Positions 35,606 to 45,560 are shown, counted from the stretch's first letter. The stretch: DNA of 64,000 nt from Lentibacillus salicampi (GCF_004565465.1 NZ_SRHY01000008.1:1-64000); one strand, 5' to 3'. The notes: a model not told the origin generated them from the letters alone. Numbers and translations: made by a program.

Positions 35606-36100
35606 TCATTTATCTGAAGCCGTGATGACCACGGTTTCACCGGCCTTGCCTTCTTTTTCATCCGTCATCGTGTATTGTTTTCCAGTTTCCTGTGCATTCG
35701 TGATGACAACGGGTGTCATATCACTTGAGGCATTATTGCGAATGTAATCCAGGTCAAACGTCATCAGTTCCTGTCCAGCAGAAACATTGTCTCCTATACT
35801 GACTGAAGCTGTAAACCCTTTCCCTTCCAAAGAAACGGTCTCAAGCCCGATATGAACCAGAACCTCGGTACCATCCTTTGCACGCAATCCAATCGCATGC
35901 AGTGTATCCGGAATTTGAACGATTTCACCTTCAACGGGCGCAAAAATTTTTCCTTCTGACGGTTTAACGGCAACCCCATCACCCATCATTTTTTGACTAA
36001 AAACAGGATCAGGCACCTCTCCCAGCGTCACAATCTCCCCACTAACCGGTGCGTATATTTCAGTTTTGGCATCGCCTTTTTTAAATAAATTTTTAAACAT
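35606..36100 (-). CDS. PTS glucose-type EIIA
   Basis: 164 residues of the EIIA-Glc (Crr) family. Visible are the EIYAPVSGEIVTLGEVPDPVFS start, APVEGEIVQIPDTLHAIGLR and the active-site His in VLVHIGLETVSLEGKGF. It accepts phosphate from HPr and passes it to EIIB. The ATG follows AAAGGAG by eight bases. It is the first gene after the RAT/terminator, so its expression should depend on antitermination. Confidence 0.93.
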   Translation of the reverse strand: MFKNLFKKGDAKTEIYAPVSGEIVTLGEVPDPVFSQKMMGDGVAVKPSEGKIFAPVEGEIVQIPDTLHAIGLRAKDGTEVLVHIGLETVSLEGKGFTASVSIGDNVSAGQELMTFDLDYIRNNASSDMTPVVITNAQETGKQYTMTDEKEGKAGETVVITASDK

Positions 36101-36174
36101 GGTTGAAACTCCTTTCAAAATGATGGTAAACCTTTTTACAGATTTAGTATGCACCAATCATTGCAACATAAAAG

Positions 36175-36225
36175 GGCATGGCGGTATAAAGGAGACCAGC
36201 GTCCCCTCTAAAATACCACCATGCC
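36175..36225 (-). terminator. Conditional terminator of the PTS operon leader
   Basis: A long hairpin: GGCATGGTGGTAT pairs with ATACCGCCATGCC, with an inner AGGGGAC/GTCTCCTT stem, followed by TTTT on the minus strand. Its upstream arm overlaps the 3' part of the RAT site, the usual mutually exclusive arrangement. Confidence 0.85.
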
Positions 36226-36244
36226 TAATCACGTCAGTAACATG
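36220..36244 (-). promoter_or_regulatory. RAT antiterminator site (GlcT type)
   Basis: Minus-strand GTTACTGACGTGATTAGGCA carries the conserved GTTACTG and AGGCATG elements of RAT sequences bound by GlcT/SacY/LicT proteins, and overlaps the start of the terminator stem. GlcT bound here would stop the terminator from forming. Confidence 0.8.
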
Positions 36245-36455
36245 TGTGCTTAATAATTTTTCATCTATTCTTATCCTACCACGACTTAGACTTTGAAACA
36301 ACCATTTCATCCGAAATGTCCATGCAACAACCAGGGGACAAGTAGTTCTTTCCACCTGTTTTTACAGGAAATTTGACTCGTTTTGTGCCAAACCCCTTCG
36401 AAAATAGAATATTTAAACTATAATAAATATAGATAGTATTTGAGGAGGGAAAACA

Positions 36456-37421
36456 ATGGCAAAAATGCATCTGATTCCGTATCAGGTAGAAGAAATTGAA
36501 GATACAGCCACAGAAATCCCCCAGGGCGTGCAAATGATTCAAGCTCCGGATGTGTGGGAGCAATCGGATGAAGGGAGCGGCAATGTGATTGCGATCATTG
36601 ATACCGGCTGTGACAAGAGCCACCCGGACTTGGACGGGCAAGTCATTGATGGCAAAAACTTCACGGATGATGGCAGTGCCACCGATTATCGCGACAACAA
36701 CGGCCACGGCACTCATGTCGCCGGAACGGCCGCAGCAGCCGCAGGCGAAGAAGGGATTGCAGGTGTCGCACCGAATGCAAAACTGCTGGTCGTCAAAGTG
36801 CTGGATGCGAATGGCAGCGGCAACTACGAATGGATTATTGACGGCATCAACTATGCAACCGACTGGGAGGGACCGAATAGTGAAAAAGTGCGTGCGATTT
36901 CCATGTCCCTCGGTGGCCCGGAAGATGTTCCGGAACTTTATCAGGCTGTTAAACGTGCGATTGACAGGGGTATTCCGGTCGTTTGTGCTGCAGGAAACGA
37001 CGGGGATGACCGTCCGGATACAGATGAATATGCCTTTCCCGGCGCCTATAATGAAGTGATTCAGGTCGGCGCTGTCAACTATGACCGTGAAATCGCCCCA
37101 TTCAGCAACACGAATAACGAGATTGATATCGTGGCCCCAGGCGTTGAGATTCTATCAACGTACGCTGACGGGAAATATGCGCGGCTCTCCGGCACATCCA
37201 TGGCCACACCGCATGTATCGGGAGCGCTCGCCTTGGTCACCAGCATCGCTGAAAAACAGTTTGACAGGAAACTGACAGAAGGCGAACTATATGCCCAGCT
37301 GGTAAGACGCACCGTTCCATTGGGCTACCCCAAATCAGCAGAAGGAAACGGTCTGGTTGCACTCGATGTCCTGAACCGGTTCGAGCAGTTGTTTCAGACA
37401 TTTAATACGGTTTTTAAATAA
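36456..37421 (+). CDS. ispA: Intracellular subtilisin-like protease
   Basis: 321 residues, no signal peptide. Catalytic triad: D49 (IAIIDTGCDKSHPDLDG), H84 (NNGHGTHVAG) and the Ser of GTSMATPHVSG near residue 248. The short N-terminal extension with LIPYQ is the inhibitory propeptide typical of Bacillus ISPs, whose LIPY motif blocks the active site until removed. It is the main intracellular serine protease of stationary-phase bacilli. AGGAGG precedes the ATG. It has its own terminator. Confidence 0.95.
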   Translation: MAKMHLIPYQVEEIEDTATEIPQGVQMIQAPDVWEQSDEGSGNVIAIIDTGCDKSHPDLDGQVIDGKNFTDDGSATDYRDNNGHGTHVAGTAAAAAGEEGIAGVAPNAKLLVVKVLDANGSGNYEWIIDGINYATDWEGPNSEKVRAISMSLGGPEDVPELYQAVKRAIDRGIPVVCAAGNDGDDRPDTDEYAFPGAYNEVIQVGAVNYDREIAPFSNTNNEIDIVAPGVEILSTYADGKYARLSGTSMATPHVSGALALVTSIAEKQFDRKLTEGELYAQLVRRTVPLGYPKSAEGNGLVALDVLNRFEQLFQTFNTVFK

Positions 37422-37427
37422 CTTGAG

Positions 37428-37459
37428 CCGGGATCCTGATATAAAGAGCAGGGTCCCGG
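37428..37459 (+). terminator. Terminator after ispA
   Basis: CCGGGATCCTG pairs with CAGGGTCCCGG (one G-U) around a 10-base loop; the downstream T-content is modest (TTACCTGTTTT). Confidence 0.75.
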
Positions 37460-37589
37460 TTACCTGTTTTGAAATGACTATTGAACCTTCACGTTGTACC
37501 GCTCGCAAATTCGGATAGGAATTACACCCGTTCTGCACAAGTCGGTGCTCCTCCCGCACGGATTCGGCTTCTGTTGTGCACCTCCGCCC

Positions 37590-39011
37590 TTACCATAAGC
37601 AGGCTGCAGCCAATAACCCGCTAATCATAATGGCAATCAACAAAACGCTTCCCAATATAAATTGATCTTTCAACGTCAGGACACCGGATTGATAGGCAAT
37701 GATGGTTGTATTTGAGTAAATCGGCAATACCATTAAACTTCCAATAATAAGAATTGTTAAAAGCGAGACACTTAAAACAGGTAAGCCTAACGAATTTCCA
37801 AAAGAAACTGCGAGTGGCAATATGACTGCAATCGCACCCGTCGGACTTGTGAAAAACACCCTTAAGAACAAAATCATAACCATTAGGAAAAATAAGGCGA
37901 TCATATCAGGGTATGTTGGTGAAATCCAGCCGAATAATACATTGGCCAGCCAGTCCGCAGTCCCCGTCCGCTGTACGATGTTTGACAATGATATGGCTGA
38001 ACCAATGAAAATAAACGTCTCCCATTCAAAGCTCCGAAAATCCATATCCGTAAACAAGCGAATTCCCGGTAGCGATAAGATGGTCAGCACAATAATGGGC
38101 GGAAGAATCGTCGGCATACCCGTATTACTTCCTATCAGCCAGGCAGCTATCATCAGGATAATTAAACTAAACACAATCTGCATGTTCCGTTTGTCATAGC
38201 CATTATTCGATAATTGATCGTTTACAGGCTCTGACGTGTTTGCACTACGTGACGAATCAGCCAACTCGTCCCATACATGAAAATAAAAAAAAGCAAAAAT
38301 GATGACCATAACCGTCGCGGCATAAATAGGCGGCATCATATGCAAAAACCAGGAGGTCCAGGTCATCGAAAACCCGGCATCATCCAATAATTCCGATGCC
38401 AATATCGGATATCCGCCGCCTGTCAGAACAATCATCGTCAAAAACTGATTCACCCCACTGAACAGCCAATTACAAAAGCGTCTGAATGCGCTCTGTTCCG
38501 GCAGGTCATAAAAAGTATTCACTGAATCAATCAACGGATGAAACATGCGAAACCTAGCAACCGCAGACGGCATCAAAACAGGCAGTACCATGGCTGCTAT
38601 TACAAACCCCAACATTACTCTTACAACATTTCCTGATGACAGTCGCAGAATAAGACGAGCTATCATTTTATCCAGACCAACTTTGATCATAACCTTGCTG
38701 ATCATTGAAACGATTAAAACAAAGTATAGAGCTGATGCAATAAATCCGGAAATGGCTGATGAAAACGAATCGGCAAGGTTGAACATCATAATAATAGCAA
38801 TTACAAATAACGAGCTGATACCCAGCGGCAGAAGTTTTGTTGACCATAAGAAAATAGATATGACCAACAGCAGAAGTGTTTTCCACTGTTGATCATCCAA
38901 TCCTGAAAACGGCGCAGGAACAAGTAAACCTGCTGCAAATAAAATCACAACGATGACTAATTGCAGCCATTTCGTATGAAGAAAACGTTGACCCGAAATA
39001 CTTCCATTCAC
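37590..39011 (-). CDS. DASS/SLC13-type anion permease
   Basis: About 473 residues with 11-13 hydrophobic helices. The pattern (LWSTKLLPLGISSLFVIAI near the N-terminus, FTSPTGAIAVILPLAVSFG near the C-terminus, with TG pairs in the hairpin regions) is that of divalent anion/sodium symporters and related ArsB-like carriers. The GTG start is chosen because GGGTGG lies seven bases upstream. It is the last gene behind tctCBA, so the module probably offers two routes for a di- or tricarboxylate. Confidence 0.75.
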   Translation of the reverse strand: MNGSISGQRFLHTKWLQLVIVVILFAAGLLVPAPFSGLDDQQWKTLLLLVISIFLWSTKLLPLGISSLFVIAIIMMFNLADSFSSAISGFIASALYFVLIVSMISKVMIKVGLDKMIARLILRLSSGNVVRVMLGFVIAAMVLPVLMPSAVARFRMFHPLIDSVNTFYDLPEQSAFRRFCNWLFSGVNQFLTMIVLTGGGYPILASELLDDAGFSMTWTSWFLHMMPPIYAATVMVIIFAFFYFHVWDELADSSRSANTSEPVNDQLSNNGYDKRNMQIVFSLIILMIAAWLIGSNTGMPTILPPIIVLTILSLPGIRLFTDMDFRSFEWETFIFIGSAISLSNIVQRTGTADWLANVLFGWISPTYPDMIALFFLMVMILFLRVFFTSPTGAIAVILPLAVSFGNSLGLPVLSVSLLTILIIGSLMVLPIYSNTTIIAYQSGVLTLKDQFILGSVLLIAIMISGLLAAACLW

Positions 39012-39095
39012 ATAAAATCCACCCTTCAGCAAGCAACAACATGTGCATCAAAACAATGATTGGTCAGTCTTCAGGACACCACCCCGCTTAAAGCG

Positions 39096-40586
39096 TTATC
39101 TTGCCTTCTTAACTCTTCTATTTTTAAAAAACGGAAAAGCAAATGATAGAATCGAAACAGCAAATAGTCCTATTGCAATCGGACTTTCCAGAAATATTAT
39201 AAAGTCCCCGTTCGAAATGGTCAGCGCCTGCCGCAGTGACTGTTCCATCATACCACCTAATACAAACGCGAGAATAAACGGTGGCGCTGGAAAAGAATAG
39301 ATGCGGAACAGATACCCTATCACACCGAAAATAAGCAGTAAGTAGAGATCAAAAACATTAAAGCTGATCGAATATACCCCAATGATACAAAACATAACAA
39401 CCAGTGATATTAACAATGGACGCGGAATCTTTAATATTTTAGCAATGTAAGGAATCAACGGCAAATTTAACACCAGCAAAAAGAGATTCCCGACATACAT
39501 ACTGGCAACGACACCCCAAAATACATCCGGGTGATCCTGAAATAAAAGCGGTCCCGGGTTGATGCCTAATACAAGCAGCGCACCAAGCATAACTGCCGTA
39601 GTACCTGACCCGGGAATACCAAGACTCAATAACGGTACGAATGCACCACTCGTTGCAGCGTTATTGGATGTTTCCGGTGCAACAAGACCTTTGATCGAAC
39701 CTTTCCCGAATTCATCAGGTTTTTTTGCAAACCTTTTTTCTGTGATATAACTGATAAATGACGAAACGGTTGCACCCGCCCCTGGCAAAACACCCATGAT
39801 AAATCCCAGAGGTGAATGCCTTATTAACGGCCCGCGCATTTCCTTGAAATCCTTTTTGGTTAATTTAAGGCTCCCGATATTCTGTGTTTTGGCTAAACTG
39901 TCATCATTACGATTTTTAATCAGAAAAGCCACTTCGGCTATCGCGAAAAGACCCAGGGCAACAACAAGAAAATCGATGCCTTCCAACAGATTCGCGTTCC
40001 CGAACGTAAAGCGCGGAGTACCAGTTTGTGCATCAATACCTACTGTAACTGCCATGAGTCCCAATACCCCTGATATTAACGCCTTCATGGTCGACCCTTC
40101 CGACAGACTAGAGATAGCTGCCAACCCCATAAACATAAGTGCAAAATATTCCACAGGCCCAAACGAGACCGCGACAGAGGCCAGGGCCGGAGCAAACAGC
40201 ATCAATAACACAATACTGACCGTGCCTCCCGTAAAGGATGAGATGGCGGCTATGGCCAGCGCCTGCCCGGCTTTACCCTGCTGCGCCATGGGATAACCAT
40301 CAAACGCCGTGGCGACTGTTCCGGAAATACCCGGTGCATTCAGTAATATCGAGGCTGTGGATCCCCCGAAAACAGCGCCATAATAAACCCCCGCCATCAG
40401 CACCATGGCTAACGTTGGATCCATACCGTAAAGCATGGGTATCATAATGGCAATCGCTGTAATCGGCCCTAAACCAGGCAACATACCAATTAATGTGCCG
40501 GCAGCTACCCCAATTAAGACAAACATGATTCCTTCTAAACTAAAAGCAATTTGAAATCCGTCCAATAAACCTTGCATGGCATTCAT
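39096..40586 (-). CDS. tctA: Tripartite tricarboxylate transporter, large permease TctA
   Basis: 496 residues, about 11-12 helices. Family motifs include GMLPGLGPITAIAIMIPM, the long glycine-rich GAVFGGSTASILLNAPG and GVLPGAGATVSSFISYI. With TctB and TctC it forms a sodium-driven, binding-protein-dependent uptake system for citrate or similar carboxylates. It follows tctB by 17 bases. Confidence 0.95.
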   Translation of the reverse strand: MNAMQGLLDGFQIAFSLEGIMFVLIGVAAGTLIGMLPGLGPITAIAIMIPMLYGMDPTLAMVLMAGVYYGAVFGGSTASILLNAPGISGTVATAFDGYPMAQQGKAGQALAIAAISSFTGGTVSIVLLMLFAPALASVAVSFGPVEYFALMFMGLAAISSLSEGSTMKALISGVLGLMAVTVGIDAQTGTPRFTFGNANLLEGIDFLVVALGLFAIAEVAFLIKNRNDDSLAKTQNIGSLKLTKKDFKEMRGPLIRHSPLGFIMGVLPGAGATVSSFISYITEKRFAKKPDEFGKGSIKGLVAPETSNNAATSGAFVPLLSLGIPGSGTTAVMLGALLVLGINPGPLLFQDHPDVFWGVVASMYVGNLFLLVLNLPLIPYIAKILKIPRPLLISLVVMFCIIGVYSISFNVFDLYLLLIFGVIGYLFRIYSFPAPPFILAFVLGGMMEQSLRQALTISNGDFIIFLESPIAIGLFAVSILSFAFPFFKNRRVKKAR

Positions 40587-40603
40587 GTCATTTCATCTCT
40601 CCT

Positions 40604-41065
40604 TTAAAACGGCAGGATCCCGGCTGGCAACCTAATTTGCAGCAAATAATTGAAAATATAGTATAGGATGACGGGAAAAAGAATTGAAACGGTTGCATTG
40701 ACTTTAAACTTCTTATAACCAAGAAACCACGAACAAAAGAAAACAAATAATACCGTAACAATGACAAACCCTAAAACTTCCAACAATAGAATATAAGCTA
40801 ACACCATTGCGGTTACCGCTAACAATGCAGGCGTTTCTGATTTTGATGTGGTACTTTCCTCTTTTTTATCTTCGTCTGCATCGCTTTTTCCTGTAAAAAA
40901 TAACCCAACGGCTAGAGCAATCAGTAAATAACCTAAAGCTTTCGGCATCAAATCTGAATCGACCGGCACAAATTCATAGGGAGGCAGCTGATAGCTTAAT
41001 ATCAAATAGCCAATTGCCAACGCAATCAAGACCACGCTTATTTTCCGGTCAGCGGATTTTAACAT
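40604..41065 (-). CDS. tctB: Tripartite tricarboxylate transporter, small permease TctB
   Basis: 153 residues with four hydrophobic helices (VLIALAIGYLILSYQL, ALGYLLIALAVGLFFTG, two more after a charged loop), matching the small-subunit length. It lies between tctC and tctA. Confidence 0.88.
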   Translation of the reverse strand: MLKSADRKISVVLIALAIGYLILSYQLPPYEFVPVDSDLMPKALGYLLIALAVGLFFTGKSDADEDKKEESTTSKSETPALLAVTAMVLAYILLLEVLGFVIVTVLFVFFCSWFLGYKKFKVNATVSILFPVILYYIFNYLLQIRLPAGILPF

Positions 41066-41138
41066 ATTGTCTCCACCACACTTTCATGTTTAAATGATTG
41101 GAGCCAATGTCTTGGTACATTGGCCCCCTAAAAGCTTT

Positions 41139-42143
41139 TTATTCAGCTAAACCAAGCTCTTCCATCAATGAGGTTAATTCTTCTGTTTGTTCTGCCAGGA
41201 ATTCCTTATATTCTTTATGGCCAATGAACTGCTCGGACCATCCGTATTTACTTCTGATATCCGCAAACGCTTCTGAATCGCTGAGCTCTTTGAACTTTTC
41301 TTCATAATAGCTGATGGCGCTTTCGTCCATATCCGGTGGACCGAAGAATCCTCTCCAGTTGACAAATGTTGCATCGATTCCCTGTTCTTTTGCTGTAGGG
41401 AATGTCTCTAAAACATCCCCCTCCAGTCTTTCAGGTGATGTTACACCGAGTACTTTAATCTTATCGGCCTTCACCTGCTCAACGGTTTCGGCAACACCTG
41501 TGGAATAAACGTCAACGCTTCCATTAAGTAAATCTGTCAAAGCACCGCCTTCCTGATTGGATACATATTTAATTTTTGTCACATCCACGCCTGCCTCTTT
41601 CGCGATTTTCACAAATTGCATATGGTCCATGCTGCCAGGAGACGAAGCACCAACGACCGTAATACTTGACGGATCCTCTTTCATATCGTCAAATAGCTCA
41701 TTCAAATTATCCCATTTTGCATCTTCTTTGACGGCAAAAGCAGCATAATCTGCAATCACGTTGGCAATCGGGGTGAAGTCTTCGTATGTTAATTCTGTTT
41801 GGCCGTTAAGCGGTACAAAGATCAGTGGTGGTGATGACACAAAAAGATTATAAGGGCTGCCTTCCTGGCTATTGATGTAAGACCAGGCAACGGAGCCACC
41901 CCCGCCTTCTTTATTGACAACACCAATATCCTGATCGATTATACCCTCTTCATCAAACACTTGAGCTGCGGATCTGGCTGTTGTATCCCATCCACCGCCG
42001 GCCCCGGCCGGTGCTACAATTTCAATGGATTCTTCCGGGGTAAATTCCCCTTCTTCTTCATCGGAGGCTTGTTCCCCGTCACCACATGCAGCAGCAACGA
42101 TCATAACAATTACCAATAAAGACAAAAAGATAAGCTTTCTCAT
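41139..42143 (-). CDS. tctC: Tripartite tricarboxylate transporter binding protein TctC
   Basis: About 334 residues. The lipoprotein signal (MRKLIFLSLLVIVMIVAAAC, lipobox AAAC) anchors it outside the membrane. The mature part is a Bug/TctC-type binding protein: IEIVAPAGAGGGWDTTAR at the start is the ligand loop, followed by VNKEGGGGSVAW. The ATG after AGGAGGGG is used rather than one 13 codons upstream. The ligand is a carboxylate of unknown identity. Promoter and cre site lie just upstream. Confidence 0.93.
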   Translation of the reverse strand: MRKLIFLSLLVIVMIVAAACGDGEQASDEEEGEFTPEESIEIVAPAGAGGGWDTTARSAAQVFDEEGIIDQDIGVVNKEGGGGSVAWSYINSQEGSPYNLFVSSPPLIFVPLNGQTELTYEDFTPIANVIADYAAFAVKEDAKWDNLNELFDDMKEDPSSITVVGASSPGSMDHMQFVKIAKEAGVDVTKIKYVSNQEGGALTDLLNGSVDVYSTGVAETVEQVKADKIKVLGVTSPERLEGDVLETFPTAKEQGIDATFVNWRGFFGPPDMDESAISYYEEKFKELSDSEAFADIRSKYGWSEQFIGHKEYKEFLAEQTEELTSLMEELGLAE

Positions 42144-42215
42144 GAAACCCCTCCTAAAAAATTTTAATTGTCCCCTTTGCAAAGAAATAACACAATTCTT
42201 TATTGTGTGGTCATT

Positions 42216-42252
42216 ATCTTACAATAAAAGATGCCTATTGCAAGCGTTTTCA
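42216..42252 (-). promoter_or_regulatory. tct promoter with overlapping cre site
   Basis: On the minus strand TGAAAACGCTTGCA (42239-42252) fits the CcpA cre consensus and overlaps a -35-like TTGCAA (42238-42243); TAAGAT (42216-42221) follows at 16 bases. CcpA bound there should repress tct transcription when preferred sugars are present. An inverted repeat ACACAAT/ATTGTGT further down (around 42191-42207) is a candidate response-regulator site. Confidence 0.75.
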
Positions 42253-42319
42253 AAATAACTTTCATAAAGAATATAAACCACTTTTTGTTCATTTTGTTCA
42301 GCCGGCTGTGTTCAACAAA

Positions 42320-43003
42320 TCAATCAAAGGATTTATAGATTCTCTCCGGCCGGCCGACTATGCCGTATTCCAGTTCGGCATTCACTTCACCGGTTGACGT
42401 CAAATATTCCAGATATCTTCTGGCGGTCGTTCGAGATGCGCCCATTTTTTCACCGATTTCTTCTGCCGTTGCGCCTTTGTTTTCATGTAGCATAATCTTT
42501 TTCACTTTTTCGAGCGACAGGGGATCTATCCCTTTAGGCAGTTCCTGATCCGAGTCTTGCTTTGACTTAGGTGACTTGGACATGAGAAGCTGATCAACTT
42601 CCTCCTGATTAACGTCCGGTTTGGACGCCAATAAATGACGTTTGTGTTTGTATTTCTCAATTGTTTCCATAAATCGTTCCATTTTCAATGGCTTGATAAT
42701 ATAATCAAACACACCATAGCCCAATGAATTTTTTACCATTTCAATGTCCGTTGCCGCTGTAATGACAATGATATCAAGAGAAGGATGACTCTTTCTGAGT
42801 TCCGGTAATAAATCGATACCGAGTATATCGGGCATATAAATATCCAACAGTAATAAGTCAACCTCCTTTTCGTTTAACAACTTAAGTGTCTCTTCTCCAT
42901 TCATTCCTTTACCGGCGACCTCCAAGCCTTCTGTTTTGGACAGAAACTGTTCATGGATTCCTGCAACCCGAAAGTCATCCTCTGCAATGGCAATTTTAAT
43001 CAA
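42320..43003 (-). CDS. CitB/CitT-family response regulator
   Basis: 227 residues: receiver domain with EDD near the N-terminus, acceptor Asp in LLLLDIYMPDILGIDL and Lys in FDYIIKPLK, followed by a C-terminal helix-turn-helix (TAEEIGEKMGASRTTARRYLEYL) typical of CitT/DctR/MalR. It overlaps the kinase gene by 4 bases. It is expected to switch on tctCBA when the kinase senses a carboxylate. Confidence 0.9.
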   Translation of the reverse strand: MIKIAIAEDDFRVAGIHEQFLSKTEGLEVAGKGMNGEETLKLLNEKEVDLLLLDIYMPDILGIDLLPELRKSHPSLDIIVITAATDIEMVKNSLGYGVFDYIIKPLKMERFMETIEKYKHKRHLLASKPDVNQEEVDQLLMSKSPKSKQDSDQELPKGIDPLSLEKVKKIMLHENKGATAEEIGEKMGASRTTARRYLEYLTSTGEVNAELEYGIVGRPERIYKSFD

Positions 43004-44601
43004 CGAAACGTCCCCCTTTGTTTCAATTGTTCAGGCAGAAAAACGGTCACAATGGTGCCCCCGTATTTCTGATTTTTCATCTCGATCCAACCACCTAACC
43101 GCTTAACCGTATCCTGTAAAATGGTCAATCCGTATCCGCGGTCACCACCGATCTTTGTTGAAAAACCCTTTTTAAACAGATCCTTATTTTCATCGATACC
43201 TTTACCACTGTCAGCCACTTCAAAAATGATGTCATTCCCCACATCCGTTGCAAAGAACGTCACGTCTTTTTCCTCAGTTGATTCAACGGATTCAAATGCA
43301 TTGTCAATGATGTTTCCGATAATCCCGATCAAACTTGAGATATCAATGTGATCCGGCAGAGCGTTAAGCGAACTGTTGTCATCAAGGGAGAAATTGACTT
43401 TTTTCTCGGACGCTTTGCCTATTTTACCTAATAAAATGGCTTGGACTTTACTATCCTGAATCTGGTCGAATAAAATATGGTTCTGCGTATCCGTTGTTTT
43501 TAGTTCAGATTGAATCATGTCAACTGCCTCATCGTACTCACCAAGCTGAATTAAACCGGATAACACATAGAGCCTGTTCGTATATTCATGCGTTTGAGCT
43601 CTCAGATCCTCAGAGTACTGCCTGACTTCTGAGATGGTTTCAATCATTTCCTGGATTTCCGTTTTATCCCGGAAACTTGCAACGACGCCGACGATCTTGT
43701 CGCTTTCCTTGATCACTTCCCGGCTAACAATTACCCACCGGTCATTCAAATACATCTCCTGATTTTGCTCATTTTCGCCGGATTCAAGCACACGATACAT
43801 AAGTGTATTGGGAAGAATGTCTTCGATTGGCTTATAGAGATAATTGCTGTGCAATTCCAGCATGTCGCTTGCAGCTTGATTCATCATGGTAATCAGACCT
43901 TTTTCATCAATAGCGATTACCCCTTCTTTGATTGAGTGTAAAATAGCGCTCCGTTCTCGGTAAAGATTGGCAATTTCATAAGGTTCCAACCCAAGGGTAT
44001 CCTTTCTGATATTATTCGTCAGCACGATGCCGCCAATTGTACCGAGAATTAAAACAACAAGCGAAATCTTGCTGATATCCCATATTTTCTGATAAATTTC
44101 AGCATAGATTTCTTCCAGCAAATAACCTGTCGATACTATCCCCATAATATTGCCATCATCGTCAAAAACGGGTGATTTTCCATTTAAAGCAGGACCAAGT
44201 GAACTTGCTGATTGAGATATATAATACTGACCAAAAATCAGAGCCCTGTAATTGTCATCCCCGGCCATTGGCTTACCCAGCAGTGAAGCATTGGGATGCG
44301 CGTAACGTTCACCGTCTGCATTCGCGATCACAACATAGTCTGCGCCAACCTGCAGGCGTACATTTTCCGCAATGGACTGCAGTGAATCTGAGGGATTAGC
44401 ATCATGAAAAGCCTCTCTGACAGAAGGCATAAATGATACGGTCTTAGAAACCTGCAGCGCCCGATCACCCATATTTTCTTCCGTTTGCTGCTTCTCAAGC
44501 ACGATATAGATCCCTGACAATAAAATGATAACAACCAAGATCAACGATATAATCAAGGTAAGTATTTTCGTCTGAAGCGAGACATTTTTAAGTTTGACCA
44601 T
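43000..44601 (-). CDS. CitS/DcuS-type sensor histidine kinase
   Basis: 533 residues. Two membrane helices (about 12-34 and 175-197) bracket an extracytoplasmic PAS-like domain (DYVVIANADGERYAHPN, GIVSTGYLLEEIY), then a cytoplasmic PAS domain, a CitA-type kinase box (LRAQTHEYTNRLYVLSGLIQ, with the phospho-His) and an HATPase (GIIGNIIDNAFES, KGFSTKIGGDRGYGLTIL). The domain order is that of carboxylate sensors. The response regulator follows directly and the tct operon is next. Confidence 0.92.
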   Translation of the reverse strand: MVKLKNVSLQTKILTLIISLILVVIILLSGIYIVLEKQQTEENMGDRALQVSKTVSFMPSVREAFHDANPSDSLQSIAENVRLQVGADYVVIANADGERYAHPNASLLGKPMAGDDNYRALIFGQYYISQSASSLGPALNGKSPVFDDDGNIMGIVSTGYLLEEIYAEIYQKIWDISKISLVVLILGTIGGIVLTNNIRKDTLGLEPYEIANLYRERSAILHSIKEGVIAIDEKGLITMMNQAASDMLELHSNYLYKPIEDILPNTLMYRVLESGENEQNQEMYLNDRWVIVSREVIKESDKIVGVVASFRDKTEIQEMIETISEVRQYSEDLRAQTHEYTNRLYVLSGLIQLGEYDEAVDMIQSELKTTDTQNHILFDQIQDSKVQAILLGKIGKASEKKVNFSLDDNSSLNALPDHIDISSLIGIIGNIIDNAFESVESTEEKDVTFFATDVGNDIIFEVADSGKGIDENKDLFKKGFSTKIGGDRGYGLTILQDTVKRLGGWIEMKNQKYGGTIVTVFLPEQLKQRGTFR

Positions 44602-44766
44602 TTCGGAAATTCCCTTTCAAAGGTCGTTTGGAAAATTTACGTTCGTGATGAATGCAAAACAAAGACTGCGTATGCTAATACATACAGCCGTTGCCTTTAG
44701 TTTCACCATAATATCCGTGGTCCTGGCGAAACCTGTACGTTATCTCCGCCATTTCGCACGCACCAA

Positions 44767-45375
44767 TTAAGTCTGTAGCCGGTAAATCAGAAACCGGTCA
44801 TATGAATCACCATTAAAAATTTCTGACAAGACGATCTCATCTTTTAATTCAAAAGCTGTGGTGTTTTCCAAATAGTCCACATAACTATCTGGCCCATAAT
44901 AAATGATCAGCTCGATGTCCCGTTTATATCGCCCTGCCGAGAGCAGGATGTTATGAATAACTTTATCAAATATGCCCACTGAAAACGGGTTAAAAAAATA
45001 GAACCGGTTATCTATCGGGGCAATCTGATATTCTTCAGCCAAACCGTAATGAAAGTCAATTCTGGCCGTGCCTTCCTTTGTGTGATTCACATATCGATGA
45101 TGGTTTCCGACCGCCTCGTCAAAGAGGTCTTTGTTCATTTCAACCCCCGTACAAGCGGCATTGTAAAAATAATTGATATAAAAGTTCAATCGCCCTTTCC
45201 CACAACCAAAATCAACAACATGGTCACTGCTTTTCAAGTGATATTTTCGAAACAACGCTTCCAGCGCAATGTACGGTGTCGGCTGGTAAGGGTTATGATG
45301 CAAGGACTCGGGGAACTCTGTTTCATTTCCCAAGGTCTTAATACTCAACAACTTGTCATAATAGTATTCTTTCAT
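44767..45375 (-). CDS. Class I SAM-dependent methyltransferase
   Basis: 202 residues. Motif I is VVDFGCGKGRLNFY (D-F-G-C-G-K-G) and an acidic strand-2 end follows (CTGVEMNKDLFDEA); the FYFFNPFS segment occupies the motif IV place (N-P-F-S), as in several protein or small-molecule methyltransferases. Cytoplasmic, single gene. Substrate unknown. Confidence 0.8.
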   Translation of the reverse strand: MKEYYYDKLLSIKTLGNETEFPESLHHNPYQPTPYIALEALFRKYHLKSSDHVVDFGCGKGRLNFYINYFYNAACTGVEMNKDLFDEAVGNHHRYVNHTKEGTARIDFHYGLAEEYQIAPIDNRFYFFNPFSVGIFDKVIHNILLSAGRYKRDIELIIYYGPDSYVDYLENTTAFELKDEIVLSEIFNGDSYDRFLIYRLQT

Positions 45376-45560
45376 CGGTATACTCCTAAGTGGTTTGATA
45401 AAGGACCGATCATCCCCAAGAAGTCATTGGGTTTCATAGCCACGATGAAGGTCGTTTTTCTCGTTTTCCGGGCTCATTCATGTCTTCATAGCACCTATGA
45501 ATAGCTTGACCCATGGATTTCACCTTTCATTATACGATTGGTTGATACAATTTTCCATAC

